Shown: in pieces, positions 54,574 to 64,000 of the stretch
Layout: every line of letters begins with the position of its first letter
How positions within the stretch are numbered: position 1 is the stretch's first letter
Source: Pseudoalteromonas marina
GTDB taxonomy: Bacteria; Pseudomonadota; Gammaproteobacteria; Enterobacterales; Alteromonadaceae
Direction: 5' to 3'
Length of the DNA stretch: 64,000 nucleotides
Assembly (NCBI RefSeq): GCF_000238335.3
Contig: NZ_AHCB03000005.1
Span: forward strand, 1,488,001-1,552,000
The notes under the pieces: model-generated
What the model was told of the DNA's origin: nothing
Database searches by the model: none
What the model saw: only the letters and a program-made list of their open reading frames with translations
Position numbers and translations under genes: made by a program

Positions 54574-55643
54574 TTCTTCACAGCCTTCTCAAACGGCACT
54601 CGCAGATTAACTTTTAATCCACTTGGCGTATTATGTGATAATACAAACGAATAATTATTTTCGTAGAGCGTTTTTAATCTATCTTTGGTATTTGCAATGC
54701 CAACACCTTGTGCGTTAACAAGCTTGCCATTTTCTAATTCTGTGCCAGGCCCGTTATCTCCCACTTCAAGGAGTAATTCGTTAGCAAACACTTGGGCTTT
54801 GATATCAATTACACCACCTTCAGATAAGTGGGCAATCGCATATTTAATTGCGTTCTCAATAATAGGTTGCAATATAAGACTAGGCACAAGCGCTTGTTTT
54901 GCTTGTTCACTTACGTCTATGTTTACCTTTAAACGTTCATCAAAACGTACTCTCTCAATATCAAGGTATAGCTTTAATGCATGTAACTCTTGCTCAAGTG
55001 GTACTTTTTTTATGGGATCGGTATTTAATGTGTATCTTAAAAAGTCACTTAATTTAGAGACCATTAAGTTAGCATCTTTATTTTCTTTTACCAAAACTAA
55101 TGTTGAAATGGCATTTAGCGTATTAAATAAAAAATGCGGGTTAAGCTGATACCTAAGCATTTTTAATTGGGCTTCGTGGGCCATTGTAGTGGCTTTTAAT
55201 GCTTTTTGACGTTCACTTTGCAATAGCTGATAATATTTGACGCCAAAGTACAAACCACTCCAACACAAAATAATGTAAACAGAATCTAATCCTTGTTGCA
55301 GGTAATAAAACCACTCTTCTGGCCTGTAACCATGGCGATATATTTCCCATAGATTAAATTTTTGTACAACAGCCCATAATGTACCCGTTACATAAGATGC
55401 CCCAAACACCACTAACATCAGCACTATAGGTGAAGCATTCCAAACTGTACGGTAAATATAGCGAAGAGGTACTGTCATAAGACAGCCAGCATAAGCATTT
55501 AATAATATAACGAATACGTAAATATCACGCATTTCAAATACTTTAGAACCAATGTAATTGACAAGCGCATACCCTATCCAGCCTGCAATCTGCAAAAGCC
55601 AAAAAAAGCGCTGACGGTTATCAATTAAAGATTGCCAATTCAA
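54570..55643 (-). CDS. LytS/YehU-type sensor histidine kinase
   Basis: A 357-residue protein with four or so N-terminal membrane helices (about 12-135) and little periplasmic sequence, so it likely senses a signal in or at the membrane. The kinase part has the His_kinase-family phospho-acceptor His170 in LRYQLNPHFLFNTLNAIS, then the ATPase N box LQPIIENAIKYAI and the G box VGDNGPG. It phosphorylates the LytTR regulator encoded with a 4-base overlap. The signal is unknown. Confidence 0.93.
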   Translation of the reverse strand: MNWQSLIDNRQRFFWLLQIAGWIGYALVNYIGSKVFEMRDIYVFVILLNAYAGCLMTVPLRYIYRTVWNASPIVLMLVVFGASYVTGTLWAVVQKFNLWEIYRHGYRPEEWFYYLQQGLDSVYIILCWSGLYFGVKYYQLLQSERQKALKATTMAHEAQLKMLRYQLNPHFLFNTLNAISTLVLVKENKDANLMVSKLSDFLRYTLNTDPIKKVPLEQELHALKLYLDIERVRFDERLKVNIDVSEQAKQALVPSLILQPIIENAIKYAIAHLSEGGVIDIKAQVFANELLLEVGDNGPGTELENGKLVNAQGVGIANTKDRLKTLYENNYSFVLSHNTPSGLKVNLRVPFEKAVKK

Positions 55644-55832
55644 AACTTACACTGTCTCCAAAATAGTAACTACTTTAAAATCTACTCTTAGCTTGTATTT
55701 ATTAATAACTAATTAATTTTATAATTCAACTAATTCATATCATCGCCTATTATATAGATTTACGAGGCTGTTTAGCACTACCGCCTATCTTAGTTTTTAA
55801 TACAATCAACGCAAACTCTACTCACACGCAAT

Positions 55833-55863
55833 AAAAAAGCGAAAGGTGTTACCCTTTCGCTTT
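55833..55863 (-). terminator. intrinsic terminator of the SulP gene
   Basis: AAAGCGAAAGG and CCTTTCGCTTT pair around six bases; on the minus strand TTTTTTATT follows. It lies 73 bases after the SulP stop codon with the microsatellite in between. Confidence 0.88.
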
Positions 55864-55927
55864 CGTTGATACGTTGATACGTTGATACGTTGATACGTTG
55901 ATACGTTGATACGTTGATACGTTGATA
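55864..55927. repeat. microsatellite, 8-bp unit x 8
   Basis: Eight perfect copies of CGTTGATA. They lie between the SulP stop codon and its terminator, so they are transcribed as TATCAACG in the 3' untranslated end. Confidence 0.98.
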
Positions 55928-55935
55928 GTTAGTAT

Positions 55936-57492
55936 TTAAGCTAGCTTATCTGACGCAACTTTATAAGTAGGATCTTCTATTACATTGACCTCAACTAAAT
56001 CACGCGCTTTGTGCAGTAACTGAGTACAGTCTTTACTTAAATGACGCAAATGAAGCTGTTTACCTGCTTTAGTATATTTATCAGCTAATGCGTCAATAGC
56101 CTCTATTGCACTGTGATCTGATACACGGCTATGTTTAAACTCTACAATAACGTTCTCTGGGTCATTTTTAACATCAAATAATTCAGAAAAGTTTTTAACT
56201 GAACCAAAAAATAATGGCCCATGTAACTCATATACTTTTGAGCCTTCTTCATCAATGTAGTTAGTTGTGTAAATATGCTTAGCATGTTGCCATGCAAAAA
56301 CAAGTGCAGACACAATTACACCTACACACACTGCAATCGCTAAATCGGTAATCACCGTTACACCTGAAACCAACACGATTACAAAGGCATCTGACAATGG
56401 AACGCGCTTCATCATTTTAAAACTTGCCCATTCAAATGTACCAAGCACAACCATAAACATAACCCCAACAAGTGCGGCAAGTGGGATCATTTCAATTAAA
56501 CTTGAGGCAAAAATGATAAATGCAAGCAACATTAGTGCTGCACTGATACCTGATAAACGTGAACGACCGCCAGAATTAATATTAATCATTGATTGGCCAA
56601 TCATTGCACAACCACCCATTGCACCAAAAAAGCCACACGTTATATTTGCAGCGCCTTGGCCAATACACTCTTTGTTACTGTGACCACGGGTTTCAGTAAT
56701 TTCATCAATTAAGCTAAGCGTTAATAATGACTCTATCAGGCCGATAGCAGCAAGTATCAGTGCATAAGGGAAGATAATTTGCAGCGTATCTAAATTAAAT
56801 GGCACCATAGGAATATGGAACTCTGGCAACCCACCTGCGATTGTTGCCGCTTCGTCACCTGTCATCCCTTTTAAAAAATCTAATACGGTATGTGCTTCAA
56901 GGTCTAAACCAATCACTAAGCCAGTTACCGTTACAATCGCAACCAAAGACGAAGGAATAGCCGTTGTTAACTTAGGAAGGAAATGAATAATTCCCATAGT
57001 TAGCGCAACCAGCCCTAGCATAATAAACAATGGTTCACCCGTCATCCATTGCTGACCGCCCATACCGTCAGGTACTTTAAACTGACCTAACTGGGCTAAA
57101 AATATAACAATAGCTAAGCCGTTTACAAACCCTAGCATTACAGGATGTGGTACCATTCGAATAAACTTACCGAGCTTGAATATTCCCGCGAGTATTTGCA
57201 AAATACCCATCAACAGCACGGTTGCAAAGAGATACTCAACACCATGATCAAGTACTAAACTTACCATAACAACCGCTAAAGCACCGGTAGCACCTGAAAT
57301 CATACCAGGGCGGCCGCCAAATATAGCCGTAATTAAACCTACGATAAACGCGGCATATAGACCAACTAAAGGTTCTACATTTGCTACAAAGGCAAACGCA
57401 ACAGCTTCTGGCACTAAGGCTAACGCCACAGTTAAACCAGATAGAATATCGTTTTTAGCAGAGCTTGGCGCCCTACTGAGTAAGTTAAACAT
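55936..57492 (-). CDS. SulP-family inorganic anion transporter with STAS domain
   Basis: A 518-residue protein. The ATG at 57492 gives [37 protein letters not shown] and is preceded by GAGG; the frame upstream to 57555 covers a terminator and is rejected. The transmembrane part (about 20-400) has 12 or more helices, and the cytoplasmic STAS domain (about 425-515) has [23 protein letters not shown]. SulP members carry sulfate, bicarbonate or dicarboxylates; the substrate cannot be fixed here, and a BicA-like bicarbonate carrier is possible. It is a single gene downstream of an Lrp regulator. Confidence 0.92.
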   Translation of the reverse strand: MFNLLSRAPSSAKNDILSGLTVALALVPEAVAFAFVANVEPLVGLYAAFIVGLITAIFGGRPGMISGATGALAVVMVSLVLDHGVEYLFATVLLMGILQILAGIFKLGKFIRMVPHPVMLGFVNGLAIVIFLAQLGQFKVPDGMGGQQWMTGEPLFIMLGLVALTMGIIHFLPKLTTAIPSSLVAIVTVTGLVIGLDLEAHTVLDFLKGMTGDEAATIAGGLPEFHIPMVPFNLDTLQIIFPYALILAAIGLIESLLTLSLIDEITETRGHSNKECIGQGAANITCGFFGAMGGCAMIGQSMININSGGRSRLSGISAALMLLAFIIFASSLIEMIPLAALVGVMFMVVLGTFEWASFKMMKRVPLSDAFVIVLVSGVTVITDLAIAVCVGVIVSALVFAWQHAKHIYTTNYIDEEGSKVYELHGPLFFGSVKNFSELFDVKNDPENVIVEFKHSRVSDHSAIEAIDALADKYTKAGKQLHLRHLSKDCTQLLHKARDLVEVNVIEDPTYKVASDKLA

Positions 57493-57515
57493 TGAGATCC
57501 TCAGGTGTATTTTGG

Positions 57516-57553
57516 GTATAAAAAAAGCGCTAAATTCTAGCAAATTAGCGCTC
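57516..57553 (-). terminator. intrinsic terminator of the Lrp gene, overlapping a possible SulP promoter
   Basis: AGCGCTAA and TTAGCGCT pair around about 11 bases, and on the minus strand seven T follow. In the same stretch TTGCTA and TATACC are 17 bases apart and could be the SulP promoter. Confidence 0.75.
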
Positions 57554-57605
57554 ATTTAACAATTACATTGTCTTTTAAACTAAATAGCTCTATAAAGTTA
57601 TCCGT

Positions 57606-58064
57606 TTACAAAGGAAGAGAAGTGCTTCGTTTTACACATGTCATTGTTACATTTGAATGCACTTCCTGTACATATTCCAAACTTAATAAATTATCTCTGA
57701 CAAAATGTTCGTAACCCTCTATACCTTGTGAAATTATGCGTAACATAAAATCCATGGTACCAGCCATTGTATAACACTCAGTTACTTCATCATAACTCAT
57801 GATTAGTTTTTCAAACTCAGCCAGATTTTTTTTTCCATGGTTAGATAAACGCACATGTGCGTATACCAGCATATCAAAGCCTAGTTTCTTTTCATCTAAC
57901 AATGCCACTTTGCTTTTTATATAGCCGTCTTGCTCAAGTTTAGCAATTCGACGCCAACAAGGTGATTGAGATAAGCCGACTTTATCTGCTATTTCAGCAG
58001 TTGATAGACTTGCGTCTTGTTGCAAAAGTGCCAAAATTTGGCGATCTACGTGATTTAGAGACAT
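57606..58064 (-). CDS. Lrp/AsnC-family transcriptional regulator
   Basis: A 152-residue protein with an N-terminal helix-turn-helix (about 1-60; HVDRQILALLQQDASLSTAEIADKVGLSQSPCWRRIAKLEQDGYI) and a C-terminal RAM/ligand domain (about 65-145; YAHVRLSNHG, ECYTMAGTMDFMLRI). Such proteins form octamers that respond to amino acids. It is a single gene with its own terminator. No amino acid gene is adjacent, and the SulP gene just downstream is the closest candidate target. Confidence 0.93.
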   Translation of the reverse strand: MSLNHVDRQILALLQQDASLSTAEIADKVGLSQSPCWRRIAKLEQDGYIKSKVALLDEKKLGFDMLVYAHVRLSNHGKKNLAEFEKLIMSYDEVTECYTMAGTMDFMLRIISQGIEGYEHFVRDNLLSLEYVQEVHSNVTMTCVKRSTSLPL

Positions 58065-58179
58065 TTTATTTCTTATTTATCAAATAAACTGGTTAAATTA
58101 TACAACCATTTTTAAAAACAATCTGCTTATTTTTAGTTTTTCTATGTATAAATTATTCATAATTAATACATTTAATTCA

Positions 58180-58821
58180 CTATCCGTACTGCCCACTCAC
58201 AAAAGGGTTCGTTTTAATTTCATGCTCTACTGTTGTTTCACTGCCATGCCCCGACAAAATCGCGGTCTGCGCCGGCAAGGTTAATATATTAGCCTTAATA
58301 GATTCTATAAGTTGTTGACTATTGCCTTGTGGAAAGTCGGTTCGACCCACAGAGCCTTTAAATATAACGTCACCAACAATTACGCATTTATTATCTTGTT
58401 CATAAAATACAATATGTCCTGGCGTATGACCTGGGCAATGCATTACATCGAATTTTAATTTACCTAGGCTCAAAGTATCACCATGCGATAGCCACGCATC
58501 TGGGTAAAAAGGATCAATGGGTGGAAAACCGAACATTTGAGCTTGCATTGGTAAATTATCAAACCAAAAACGTTCATCCTTATGCGGGCCAATAATTTTA
58601 ATATCAAACTGCCTACGAAGCACGTCAGCTGCACCAACATGGTCTAAGTGCCCATGGGTTAACCAAACAGCTTTTAAGGTTAAACTATTACTCGTTAAAG
58701 TAGCTATTATCTTATCGCTGTCACCACCGGGGTCGACAACGATTGCTTCTTGAGTACTTTCGCAAGCTATTATTCTGCAATTTTGTGCAAATGGTGTCAC
58801 TGGTATTGTTATAATTTTCAT
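58180..58821 (-). CDS. gloC: metallo-beta-lactamase-fold hydrolase, type II glyoxalase GloC (YcbL)
   Basis: A 213-residue protein similar to E. coli YcbL (215) throughout. The zinc motif is THGHLDHVGAADVL near residue 55, then HCPGHTPGHIVF, GDVIFKGSVGRTDFPQG and SGHGSETT supply the other metal ligands. It hydrolyses S-lactoylglutathione to lactate and glutathione in methylglyoxal detoxification. It starts 2 bases after the M14 peptidase stop, so the two share an mRNA. Confidence 0.9.
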   Translation of the reverse strand: MKIITIPVTPFAQNCRIIACESTQEAIVVDPGGDSDKIIATLTSNSLTLKAVWLTHGHLDHVGAADVLRRQFDIKIIGPHKDERFWFDNLPMQAQMFGFPPIDPFYPDAWLSHGDTLSLGKLKFDVMHCPGHTPGHIVFYEQDNKCVIVGDVIFKGSVGRTDFPQGNSQQLIESIKANILTLPAQTAILSGHGSETTVEHEIKTNPFVSGQYG

Positions 58822-58823
58822 CG

Positions 58824-60641
58824 CTATATTTCTTTATCTTTTTGTTCTGGTATTGCTATTTCTTCTTCAAACGACATAAGTATTGGATACTTTAAATAAG
58901 CTTGGTCATAAAACGGGCTATGCTCATACAACCAGTTTAAGCGAGCATCAGGATCATTAGCGAATGACTTGTCATTTTTTAGCTTTTTATCAAATGCTAA
59001 TGCAAGTTTTGGATTATCTTTTAACATTTGACGGGCAAACGGGATTAGCGCGTAGTTTTCCATGTATTCTGTTCGTTGAAAAACAGTATTAAACTCACCC
59101 CATGCAAAAAATGAATCCGGTGCCTCTGGGTGCAGCAAATGGACAGCTAATTCTCCTGCCTTTTGTTGAGTTGTCACTTCAAACCAACCGTCTAAATTTA
59201 CATTAATAGCAGACTTATAATCAAAAATAGCCGTTACTCTAAATCGTCCTTCAAACGGTGACTTAGCAAAAGAGTACTTATCTATTTTGGCCTGTTTTAA
59301 TGGTTGTGTATTTTCACCAACTAATTTGTTCACAGACACACCATGAAGCGATAACTTTTCAATTAAATCCGTGTAAACAGGTGGTATAAAAAATGCCTTA
59401 GGCACTTCAACACGCTTTTGTACGTCTTTTTGCCAATATACAGGGAGGTTTGTATATGATTCTTTCTCACCAATATATTGAACTTCTGTTTGACCTGATA
59501 ACGTACTCATTTTTGAGGTATAACGAATACCTTTGAATTCAATTTCAACAGGAGTTTTACTATACCCTCGTTGAACAATAAGCTCTTTTGGCACAAATGC
59601 CTGTTCTTTTTTTACTGCATTAGCTAGTTCATGGCTGTGATTTGATAAGGCATCAATTGCACCATCAATAAATACATAAGTTCCTAATACACGTTGCTTA
59701 TAGGGTTTCAGGGAATGGTTTTCGACTAAAATTGTAGGTAAAGACTTTAAGTCGCCCCAACCATTTGAAAACCGTGGTGTAGCAACCCAACCTGCAAGCC
59801 CTTCTTTAAAGTTTCGCTTGTTCATAACAAATACAAGTGGTCCAGGTATATGGCCTTGCGATGCTAACTTTTCATCTATTACAGGTTTGAAGTATTGGTC
59901 TAGCGCAGCAGATATAGCAGGTGATTCGCTCGCAAAAACCGGGTTATACCCATAGGTGACATCGTATTGATAATCTGCACCGTCAGTAACGTGCACATCA
60001 ACATACAGATTTGGGTTATAGTCATTAATAACCTTCAAAACACTTTTAACTTCGGGTGTATCAAGTTTTGTAAAGTCACGGTTTAAATTTAAATTATTTG
60101 CATTAGTTCTAAAACCCATTTTACTTGGGCCGCGTTGGTTAATACGGTTGAAGTGGCCGCTTCTTTCATGTCCGTCAACGTTTAAAATTGGGATAAACAA
60201 AATATTTACTTTCTTTAAAATATCCCTGCGTTTGCCTGTCGCTATATCGCGTAACAACATAAACATGGCGTCTTTACCGTCAATTTCGCCAGCATGAATT
60301 CCCGCTTGAACAAGCACTGTAGGCTTGGTGCTATTAGCAAGCTGATCTGCATCAAAAAAACCTTGCTCACTCGCTACAACCATTTTAATAGCGCGCTTAC
60401 TACTACTATAACCAATTATTTGCGATTTGAATTGAGTTGGGTTTGCAGCAACTAAACGCTCTACAAAAGCCATTGTGTTTTTGTAGTCAGGAGATATATA
60501 ACCATCTGAAAGTTCAAAATCCGTTGTCAGAGGACCTGCCTGTTGTATCAGCGATAAGCTTTGTCCTTGCCAAGGTAGCAAAGGTGGTAAATGGCTGTCG
60601 TAAGTCATACTTGCAGATAAAAAGAGTAAGCTGGCTAACAT
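58824..60641 (-). CDS. secreted M14-family zinc carboxypeptidase-like protein
   Basis: A 605-residue protein. A short hydrophobic start (MLASLLFLSASMT) suggests export. The M14 domain (about 50-340) has the zinc motif HAGEIDGKD (H-x2-E), then NVDGHERSGHFNRINQRG, the substrate Arg region NLNLNRDF, and VDVHVTDGADY holding the third zinc ligand. The C-terminal 250 residues are of unknown fold. Family members trim C-terminal residues from peptides; marine bacteria carry many for protein scavenging. It is upstream of gloC in one operon, with no evident functional link. Confidence 0.88.
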   Translation of the reverse strand: MLASLLFLSASMTYDSHLPPLLPWQGQSLSLIQQAGPLTTDFELSDGYISPDYKNTMAFVERLVAANPTQFKSQIIGYSSSKRAIKMVVASEQGFFDADQLANSTKPTVLVQAGIHAGEIDGKDAMFMLLRDIATGKRRDILKKVNILFIPILNVDGHERSGHFNRINQRGPSKMGFRTNANNLNLNRDFTKLDTPEVKSVLKVINDYNPNLYVDVHVTDGADYQYDVTYGYNPVFASESPAISAALDQYFKPVIDEKLASQGHIPGPLVFVMNKRNFKEGLAGWVATPRFSNGWGDLKSLPTILVENHSLKPYKQRVLGTYVFIDGAIDALSNHSHELANAVKKEQAFVPKELIVQRGYSKTPVEIEFKGIRYTSKMSTLSGQTEVQYIGEKESYTNLPVYWQKDVQKRVEVPKAFFIPPVYTDLIEKLSLHGVSVNKLVGENTQPLKQAKIDKYSFAKSPFEGRFRVTAIFDYKSAINVNLDGWFEVTTQQKAGELAVHLLHPEAPDSFFAWGEFNTVFQRTEYMENYALIPFARQMLKDNPKLALAFDKKLKNDKSFANDPDARLNWLYEHSPFYDQAYLKYPILMSFEEEIAIPEQKDKEI

Positions 60642-60892
60642 ATTATTCTCAAAAAAACGCTTTAATGGCCAAATTATAACAACTTAACTGATCGTTACGA
60701 AAAAACTGCGGTAGTTCAACAAAAAACACAGCCTAAGGTAAGTTAATAATGGATCAAAAATGCTTTATTAGTATTTCAGCACAATTAGCATCCAATTAAA
60801 TACAGCTGGGTCTTTAAATTAATAACAGCTTATCTTACTCGGGAACTTAGAATAGCTTTTATGTGGTAGGGTTTTCATAGCAAATTTTAGGC

Positions 60893-60922
60893 ACAAAAAA
60901 AGGAGCCAATGGGCTCCTTTTC
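60893..60922 (-). terminator. intrinsic terminator after rplT
   Basis: AAAGGAGCC and GGGCTCCTTT pair around AAT, and T residues follow on the minus strand. It ends the thrS-infC-rpmI-rplT cluster. Confidence 0.85.
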
Positions 60923-60939
60923 AGTTCTTATAAAAAAGC

Positions 60940-61299
60940 TTAAGCGGCTAGGCCTTCTTTAGCTTTTTCTACAAGCGCTGCGAATGCAACTTGGTCGTAA
61001 ACAGCGATATCTGCAAGGATCTTACGATCGATTTCTACAGAAGTCTTCTTAAGACCATTGATAAAACGGCTGTAAGACAGACCATTTTGACGTGAAGCAG
61101 CATTGATACGTGCAATCCATAATTGACGGAAAGTACGTTTCTTCGCACGACGGTCACGATAAGCGTATTGACCCGCTTTAGTAACAGCCTGGAAAGCTAC
61201 GCGGTAAACACGTGAACGTGCTCCGTAGTAACCTTTTGCTTGTTTTAAAACTTTTTTGTGACGTGCACGTGCGACAACGCCGCGTTTAACTCTTGCCAT
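60940..61299 (-). CDS. rplT: 50S ribosomal protein L20
   Basis: A 119-residue basic protein beginning [30 protein letters not shown], with the globular C-terminal half ending KEGLAA. It binds 23S rRNA early in 50S assembly and, in E. coli, represses its own operon by binding the leader of rpmI. It starts 15 bases after the rpmI stop. Confidence 0.98.
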   Translation of the reverse strand: MARVKRGVVARARHKKVLKQAKGYYGARSRVYRVAFQAVTKAGQYAYRDRRAKKRTFRQLWIARINAASRQNGLSYSRFINGLKKTSVEIDRKILADIAVYDQVAFAALVEKAKEGLAA

Positions 61300-61314
61300 T
61301 TCTAAAAACCCCTA

Positions 61315-61515
61315 TTAAGCGAACGGTAACATACGTGAAACTAGACCATGGTCATTTTTATGAACCATCATCTTAGGACGTAGGTGTAACTTACGCTTAG
61401 AAGTTTTCTTAGTCAGAATATGACGAAGATGCGCTTGTTTACGCTTGAAACCGCCAGAAGCAGTCTTTTTGAAACGCTTAGCAGCGCCACTGTGACTTTT
61501 TAGCTTATAAGCCAT
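61315..61515 (-). CDS. rpmI: 50S ribosomal protein L35
   Basis: A 66-residue basic protein beginning [33 protein letters not shown], the full family length. It is co-transcribed with rplT, and its translation is the usual point of L20 control. A GGAG ribosome site lies before the ATG. Confidence 0.98.
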   Translation of the reverse strand: MAYKLKSHSGAAKRFKKTASGGFKRKQAHLRHILTKKTSKRKLHLRPKMMVHKNDHGLVSRMLPFA

Positions 61516-61727
61516 TGCAATAACTCCAATTGTATTGCTTTTAAATTAGTAAGCAGGCGTGAGGTATATTTCTATAGCTCCACTTTTAGGCCTAACTTAC
61601 TGCCATGTTCCGGTGAAAGCCCAGCATAAGATGCTGCAACTTTACTTTAAAACCGGTTAACTCAGGTGAATATTTGCATATTGCTTGCAGACCTGAGCTA
61701 AATTCGGTGCGCATTATTACTTAAAAA
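61516..61727 (-). promoter_or_regulatory. structured infC-rpmI leader, candidate L20 autoregulatory site
   Basis: In RNA of the minus strand, CTCAGGT pairs with ACCTGAG (61691-61697 and 61661-61667 on the plus strand). A nested stem is formed by ACCGG/CCGGT (61652-61656 with 61610-61614), AAAG/CTTT and CAGCAT/ATGCTG (61631-61636 with 61622-61627). In E. coli L20 binds a structured region at just this place to repress rpmI-rplT. Match to a specific covariance model was not tested. Confidence 0.45.
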
Positions 61728-62273
61728 TTACTTTTTAGCAATAGGTGCCATCATCATAACCATTTGACGGCCTTCAACGCGATTTGGGAAAGACTCAACG
61801 ACTGCTAAATCTTCTAAATCGCCTTTAACGCGGTTTAATAGTTCGATGCCAATTTCTTGGTGAGCCATTTCACGGCCACGGAAGCGGATGGTAATTTTAG
61901 CTTTATCGCCAGCTTCTAAGAACTTACGTAAGTTACGAAGCTTAACCTGATAATCACCTTCATCCGTACCAGGACGGAATTTGATTTCTTTAATCTGGAT
62001 TTGCTTTTGCTTCTTCTTCTGCTCTTTCAGTTCTTTGCTTTTTTCAAAGATGAACTTACCGTAGTCCATAACCTTACAAACAGGCGGCTCAGCGTTTGGG
62101 CTAATCTCTACAAGATCAACACCCGCTGCATCAGCCATAGCTTGTGCGTCTTTTAATGACTGAATTCCAGCTTGTTCGCCGTCGATGTCGATTAAACGAA
62201 CTTCTTGAGCTGTAATTTCTTCGTTAATACGATTTTTTTGAGCTGTTTGTTGCCCTTTCTTGCCGCCTCTAAT
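61728..62273 (-). CDS. infC: translation initiation factor IF-3, starting at ATT
   Basis: A 181-residue protein (E. coli 180). The start is ATT at 62273, reading (M)[33 protein letters not shown] lies 7 bases ahead, and the in-frame ATG at 62297 would place that Shine-Dalgarno inside the gene. The N domain contains [15 protein letters not shown], and the C domain contains [20 protein letters not shown] and [14 protein letters not shown]-3 keeps the 30S subunit free and proofreads start codons. The AUU start lets it repress its own synthesis, as in E. coli. Confidence 0.95.
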   Translation of the reverse strand: MRGGKKGQQTAQKNRINEEITAQEVRLIDIDGEQAGIQSLKDAQAMADAAGVDLVEISPNAEPPVCKVMDYGKFIFEKSKELKEQKKKQKQIQIKEIKFRPGTDEGDYQVKLRNLRKFLEAGDKAKITIRFRGREMAHQEIGIELLNRVKGDLEDLAVVESFPNRVEGRQMVMMMAPIAKK

Positions 62274-62347
62274 GGTACGTTCCTCCAAGAATATCAATAA
62301 TATAAGCGTGTAAATGGCTTTTAGTTACAGCCCTACACGCTCGATTT

Positions 62348-64000
62348 TTACTGTCGATTTTTAATCTCTTCGCTTATTTTAGCTACAAAGTCATCGACAT
62401 TAAATTTACCCAGGTCTTCACCTGTTCGCGTACGAACCGCTACTTCTTGTTGTTCAACTTCTTTGTCGCCAACAACCAGTAAGTAAGGTATACGCTTTAA
62501 TGTATGCTCACGGATTTTAAAGCCAATCTTCTCATTTCTCAAGTCAGCAGCGGCTCTAATTCCAAGTTTATTTAATTTTTGTACAATTTCGTGCACGTAA
62601 TCTGCTTGTTTATCGGTAATATTCATAATTACCACTTGCTTTGGAGCAAGCCACGTTGGGAATAAACCAGCGTATTCTTCAGTTAAAATACCGATAAAGC
62701 GCTCAATTGAGCCTAAAATAGCACGGTGTATCATAACTGGGGTGCGTCGTTCGTTGTTTTCAGCTACATAAGTAGCGCCTAAACGACCCGGAAGTGCAAA
62801 ATCTAGTTGCACTGTACCACATTGCCACGCTCTGTCTAAACAATCGTACAAAGTAAATTCAATTTTAGGTCCGTAAAAGGCACCTTCACCTGGTAGGTAA
62901 TCAAATTCAATGTCGTTTGCCTTAAGTGCATCAGCTAATGCAACCTCTGCTTTGTCCCAAATTTCATCGTCACCGATACGTTTTTCAGGACGCGTAGAAA
63001 GCTTAACTACAATTTTGTCAAAACCGAATGTTTCATAGGTATCATAAACCATCTTAATACACGCTGAAACCTCGTCCATTACTTGCTCTTCTGTACAGAA
63101 CACGTGAGCATCATCTTGTGTAAAGCCACGTACACGCATTAAGCCGTGTAAAGCGCCTGATGGTTCGTTACGGTGACAACAACCAAACTCGGCCATACGC
63201 AGTGGTAAATCACGGTACGATTTTAAACCTTGGTTAAAAATTTGCACGTGACCCGGGCAGTTCATTGGTTTTATAGCGTATTCACGTTTTTCAGACTCTG
63301 TGGTAAACATGGCGTCTGAGTATTTCTCCCAGTGACCAGATTTTTCCCATAAAGAACGGTCCATCATCATTGGACCTTTTACTTCTTCGTAGCTGTACTC
63401 ACGCAGTTTTTCACGAACAAACTCTTCAAGCTCGCGATAAATGCTCCAACCATCGTTATGCCAAAATACCATACCTGGCGCTTCTTCTTGCCAGTGCCAT
63501 AAGTCTAGAGCCTTACCAATACGGCGATGATCACGCTTTTCAGCTTCTTCTAAGCGTTTAAGGTACGCTTTAAGTTGCTTTTTATCACCCCACGCTGTGC
63601 CGTAAATGCGCTGTAACATTTTATTTTCAGAATCACCACGCCAGTACGCACCTGCTACTTTCATTATTTTGAAGTTTTGGCAGAATTTCATGTTAGGTAC
63701 ATGAGGACCACGACACATATCTACGTATTCTTCGTGGTGGTATAATCCTGGGCGATCATCTTTTGCAATGTTCTCGTCCAAAATTTCAATTTTGTATGTT
63801 TCGCCACGCGCTTCAAACGTATCGCGAGCTTCTTGCCAGCTTACTGTTTTTTTCACTACGTCATAGTTTGTTTTTGCAAGTTGCAGCATACGCTTTTCAA
63901 TGGCATCTAAGTCATCTTGTGACAAAGAATGATCTAAATCGATATCGTAGTAAAAGCCGTTATCAATAGTAGGGCCAATGGCCATTTTTGCTTCGGGGAA
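62348..64000 (-). CDS. thrS: threonyl-tRNA synthetase, C-terminal part (5' end outside window)
   Basis: The frame stays open to the last base, so about 550 of roughly 640 residues are present; the N1 domain and part of the editing domain are lost. The editing-domain end contains [15 protein letters not shown], the catalytic core contains [10 protein letters not shown] (zinc Cys) and FRNEPSG-like [26 protein letters not shown], and the anticodon-binding domain covers the last 110 residues. It charges tRNA-Thr. It leads the conserved thrS-infC-rpmI-rplT cluster, 74 bases ahead of infC. Confidence 0.97.
   Translation of the reverse strand, partial: FPEAKMAIGPTIDNGFYYDIDLDHSLSQDDLDAIEKRMLQLAKTNYDVVKKTVSWQEARDTFEARGETYKIEILDENIAKDDRPGLYHHEEYVDMCRGPHVPNMKFCQNFKIMKVAGAYWRGDSENKMLQRIYGTAWGDKKQLKAYLKRLEEAEKRDHRRIGKALDLWHWQEEAPGMVFWHNDGWSIYRELEEFVREKLREYSYEEVKGPMMMDRSLWEKSGHWEKYSDAMFTTESEKREYAIKPMNCPGHVQIFNQGLKSYRDLPLRMAEFGCCHRNEPSGALHGLMRVRGFTQDDAHVFCTEEQVMDEVSACIKMVYDTYETFGFDKIVVKLSTRPEKRIGDDEIWDKAEVALADALKANDIEFDYLPGEGAFYGPKIEFTLYDCLDRAWQCGTVQLDFALPGRLGATYVAENNERRTPVMIHRAILGSIERFIGILTEEYAGLFPTWLAPKQVVIMNITDKQADYVHEIVQKLNKLGIRAAADLRNEKIGFKIREHTLKRIPYLLVVGDKEVEQQEVAVRTRTGEDLGKFNVDDFVAKISEEIKNRQ

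Overview
The window is AT-rich chromosomal DNA from a marine gammaproteobacterium, most likely Pseudoalteromonas (Alteromonadales). The genus is inferred from protein similarity to known gammaproteobacterial families, base composition and gene order; I could not run a search. Most of the window is housekeeping sequence: gyrA-serC-aroA-cmk-rpsA-ihfB-lapA-lapB-pyrF, thrS-infC-rpmI-rplT, nrdA-nrdB-yfaE, ubiG-gph and sppA-ansA. No phage, insertion sequence, CRISPR array or rRNA operon was seen.

Layout. 1-3100: end of an acetoacetate/succinyl-CoA transferase pair (scoAB), a LysR regulator, then a non-coding array of five tandem ~128-bp repeats. 3100-6240: a periplasmic methionine sulfoxide reductase fusion and 5-oxoprolinase subunits pxpBC. 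6560-10190: asnB and a BCCT osmolyte transporter. 10250-17040 (minus): an exonuclease/DUF294 signalling pair and an RND efflux pump with its adaptor. 17200-20990: trhO, a DEAD-box helicase with cvfB, and a small secreted protein. 21080-31500 (minus): pyrF to gyrA. 31680-37230 (plus): ubiG-gph and the class Ia ribonucleotide reductase operon. 37260-41600: a frame-disrupted DUF1287 gene, a TPR-like protein, a YkgJ protein and a Zur-type zinc receptor. 41860-47200 (minus): fklB, membrane proteins, tRNA-Ser(UGA), ydjA, DoxX, fadH. 47480-53690: sppA-ansA, gnd, pykA. 53750-60640 (minus): a LytTR two-component pair, a SulP transporter, an Lrp regulator, gloC and an M14 peptidase. 60940-64000 (minus): rplT, rpmI, infC and the 3' part of thrS.

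The most unusual signal is the repeat array at 2403-3013. Each copy can fold on the plus strand into an uninterrupted 20-bp hairpin with a GGTG loop. The two substitutions in the stem both turn a G-U pair into A-U, so pairing is kept; this looks like a family of tandem structured RNAs. Other notable signals are a DUF1287 gene split at an in-frame A AAA AAC slippery heptamer, two Zur boxes ahead of a His-rich TonB receptor, NrdR boxes exactly 31 bp apart plus a DnaA box ahead of nrdA, two perfect microsatellites (7 bp x6 and 8 bp x8), an sppA terminator whose T-run touches the ansA start codon, and two palindromes ahead of pykA.

Together the genes cover DNA and dNTP supply (gyrA, ihfB, nrdAB, cmk, pyrF), translation (rpsA, rplT, rpmI, infC, thrS), central carbon and amino acid metabolism (gnd, pykA, serC, aroA, asnB, ansA, fadH, scoAB), envelope upkeep (lapAB, sppA, efflux) and metal or stress responses (zinc receptor, Msr fusion).
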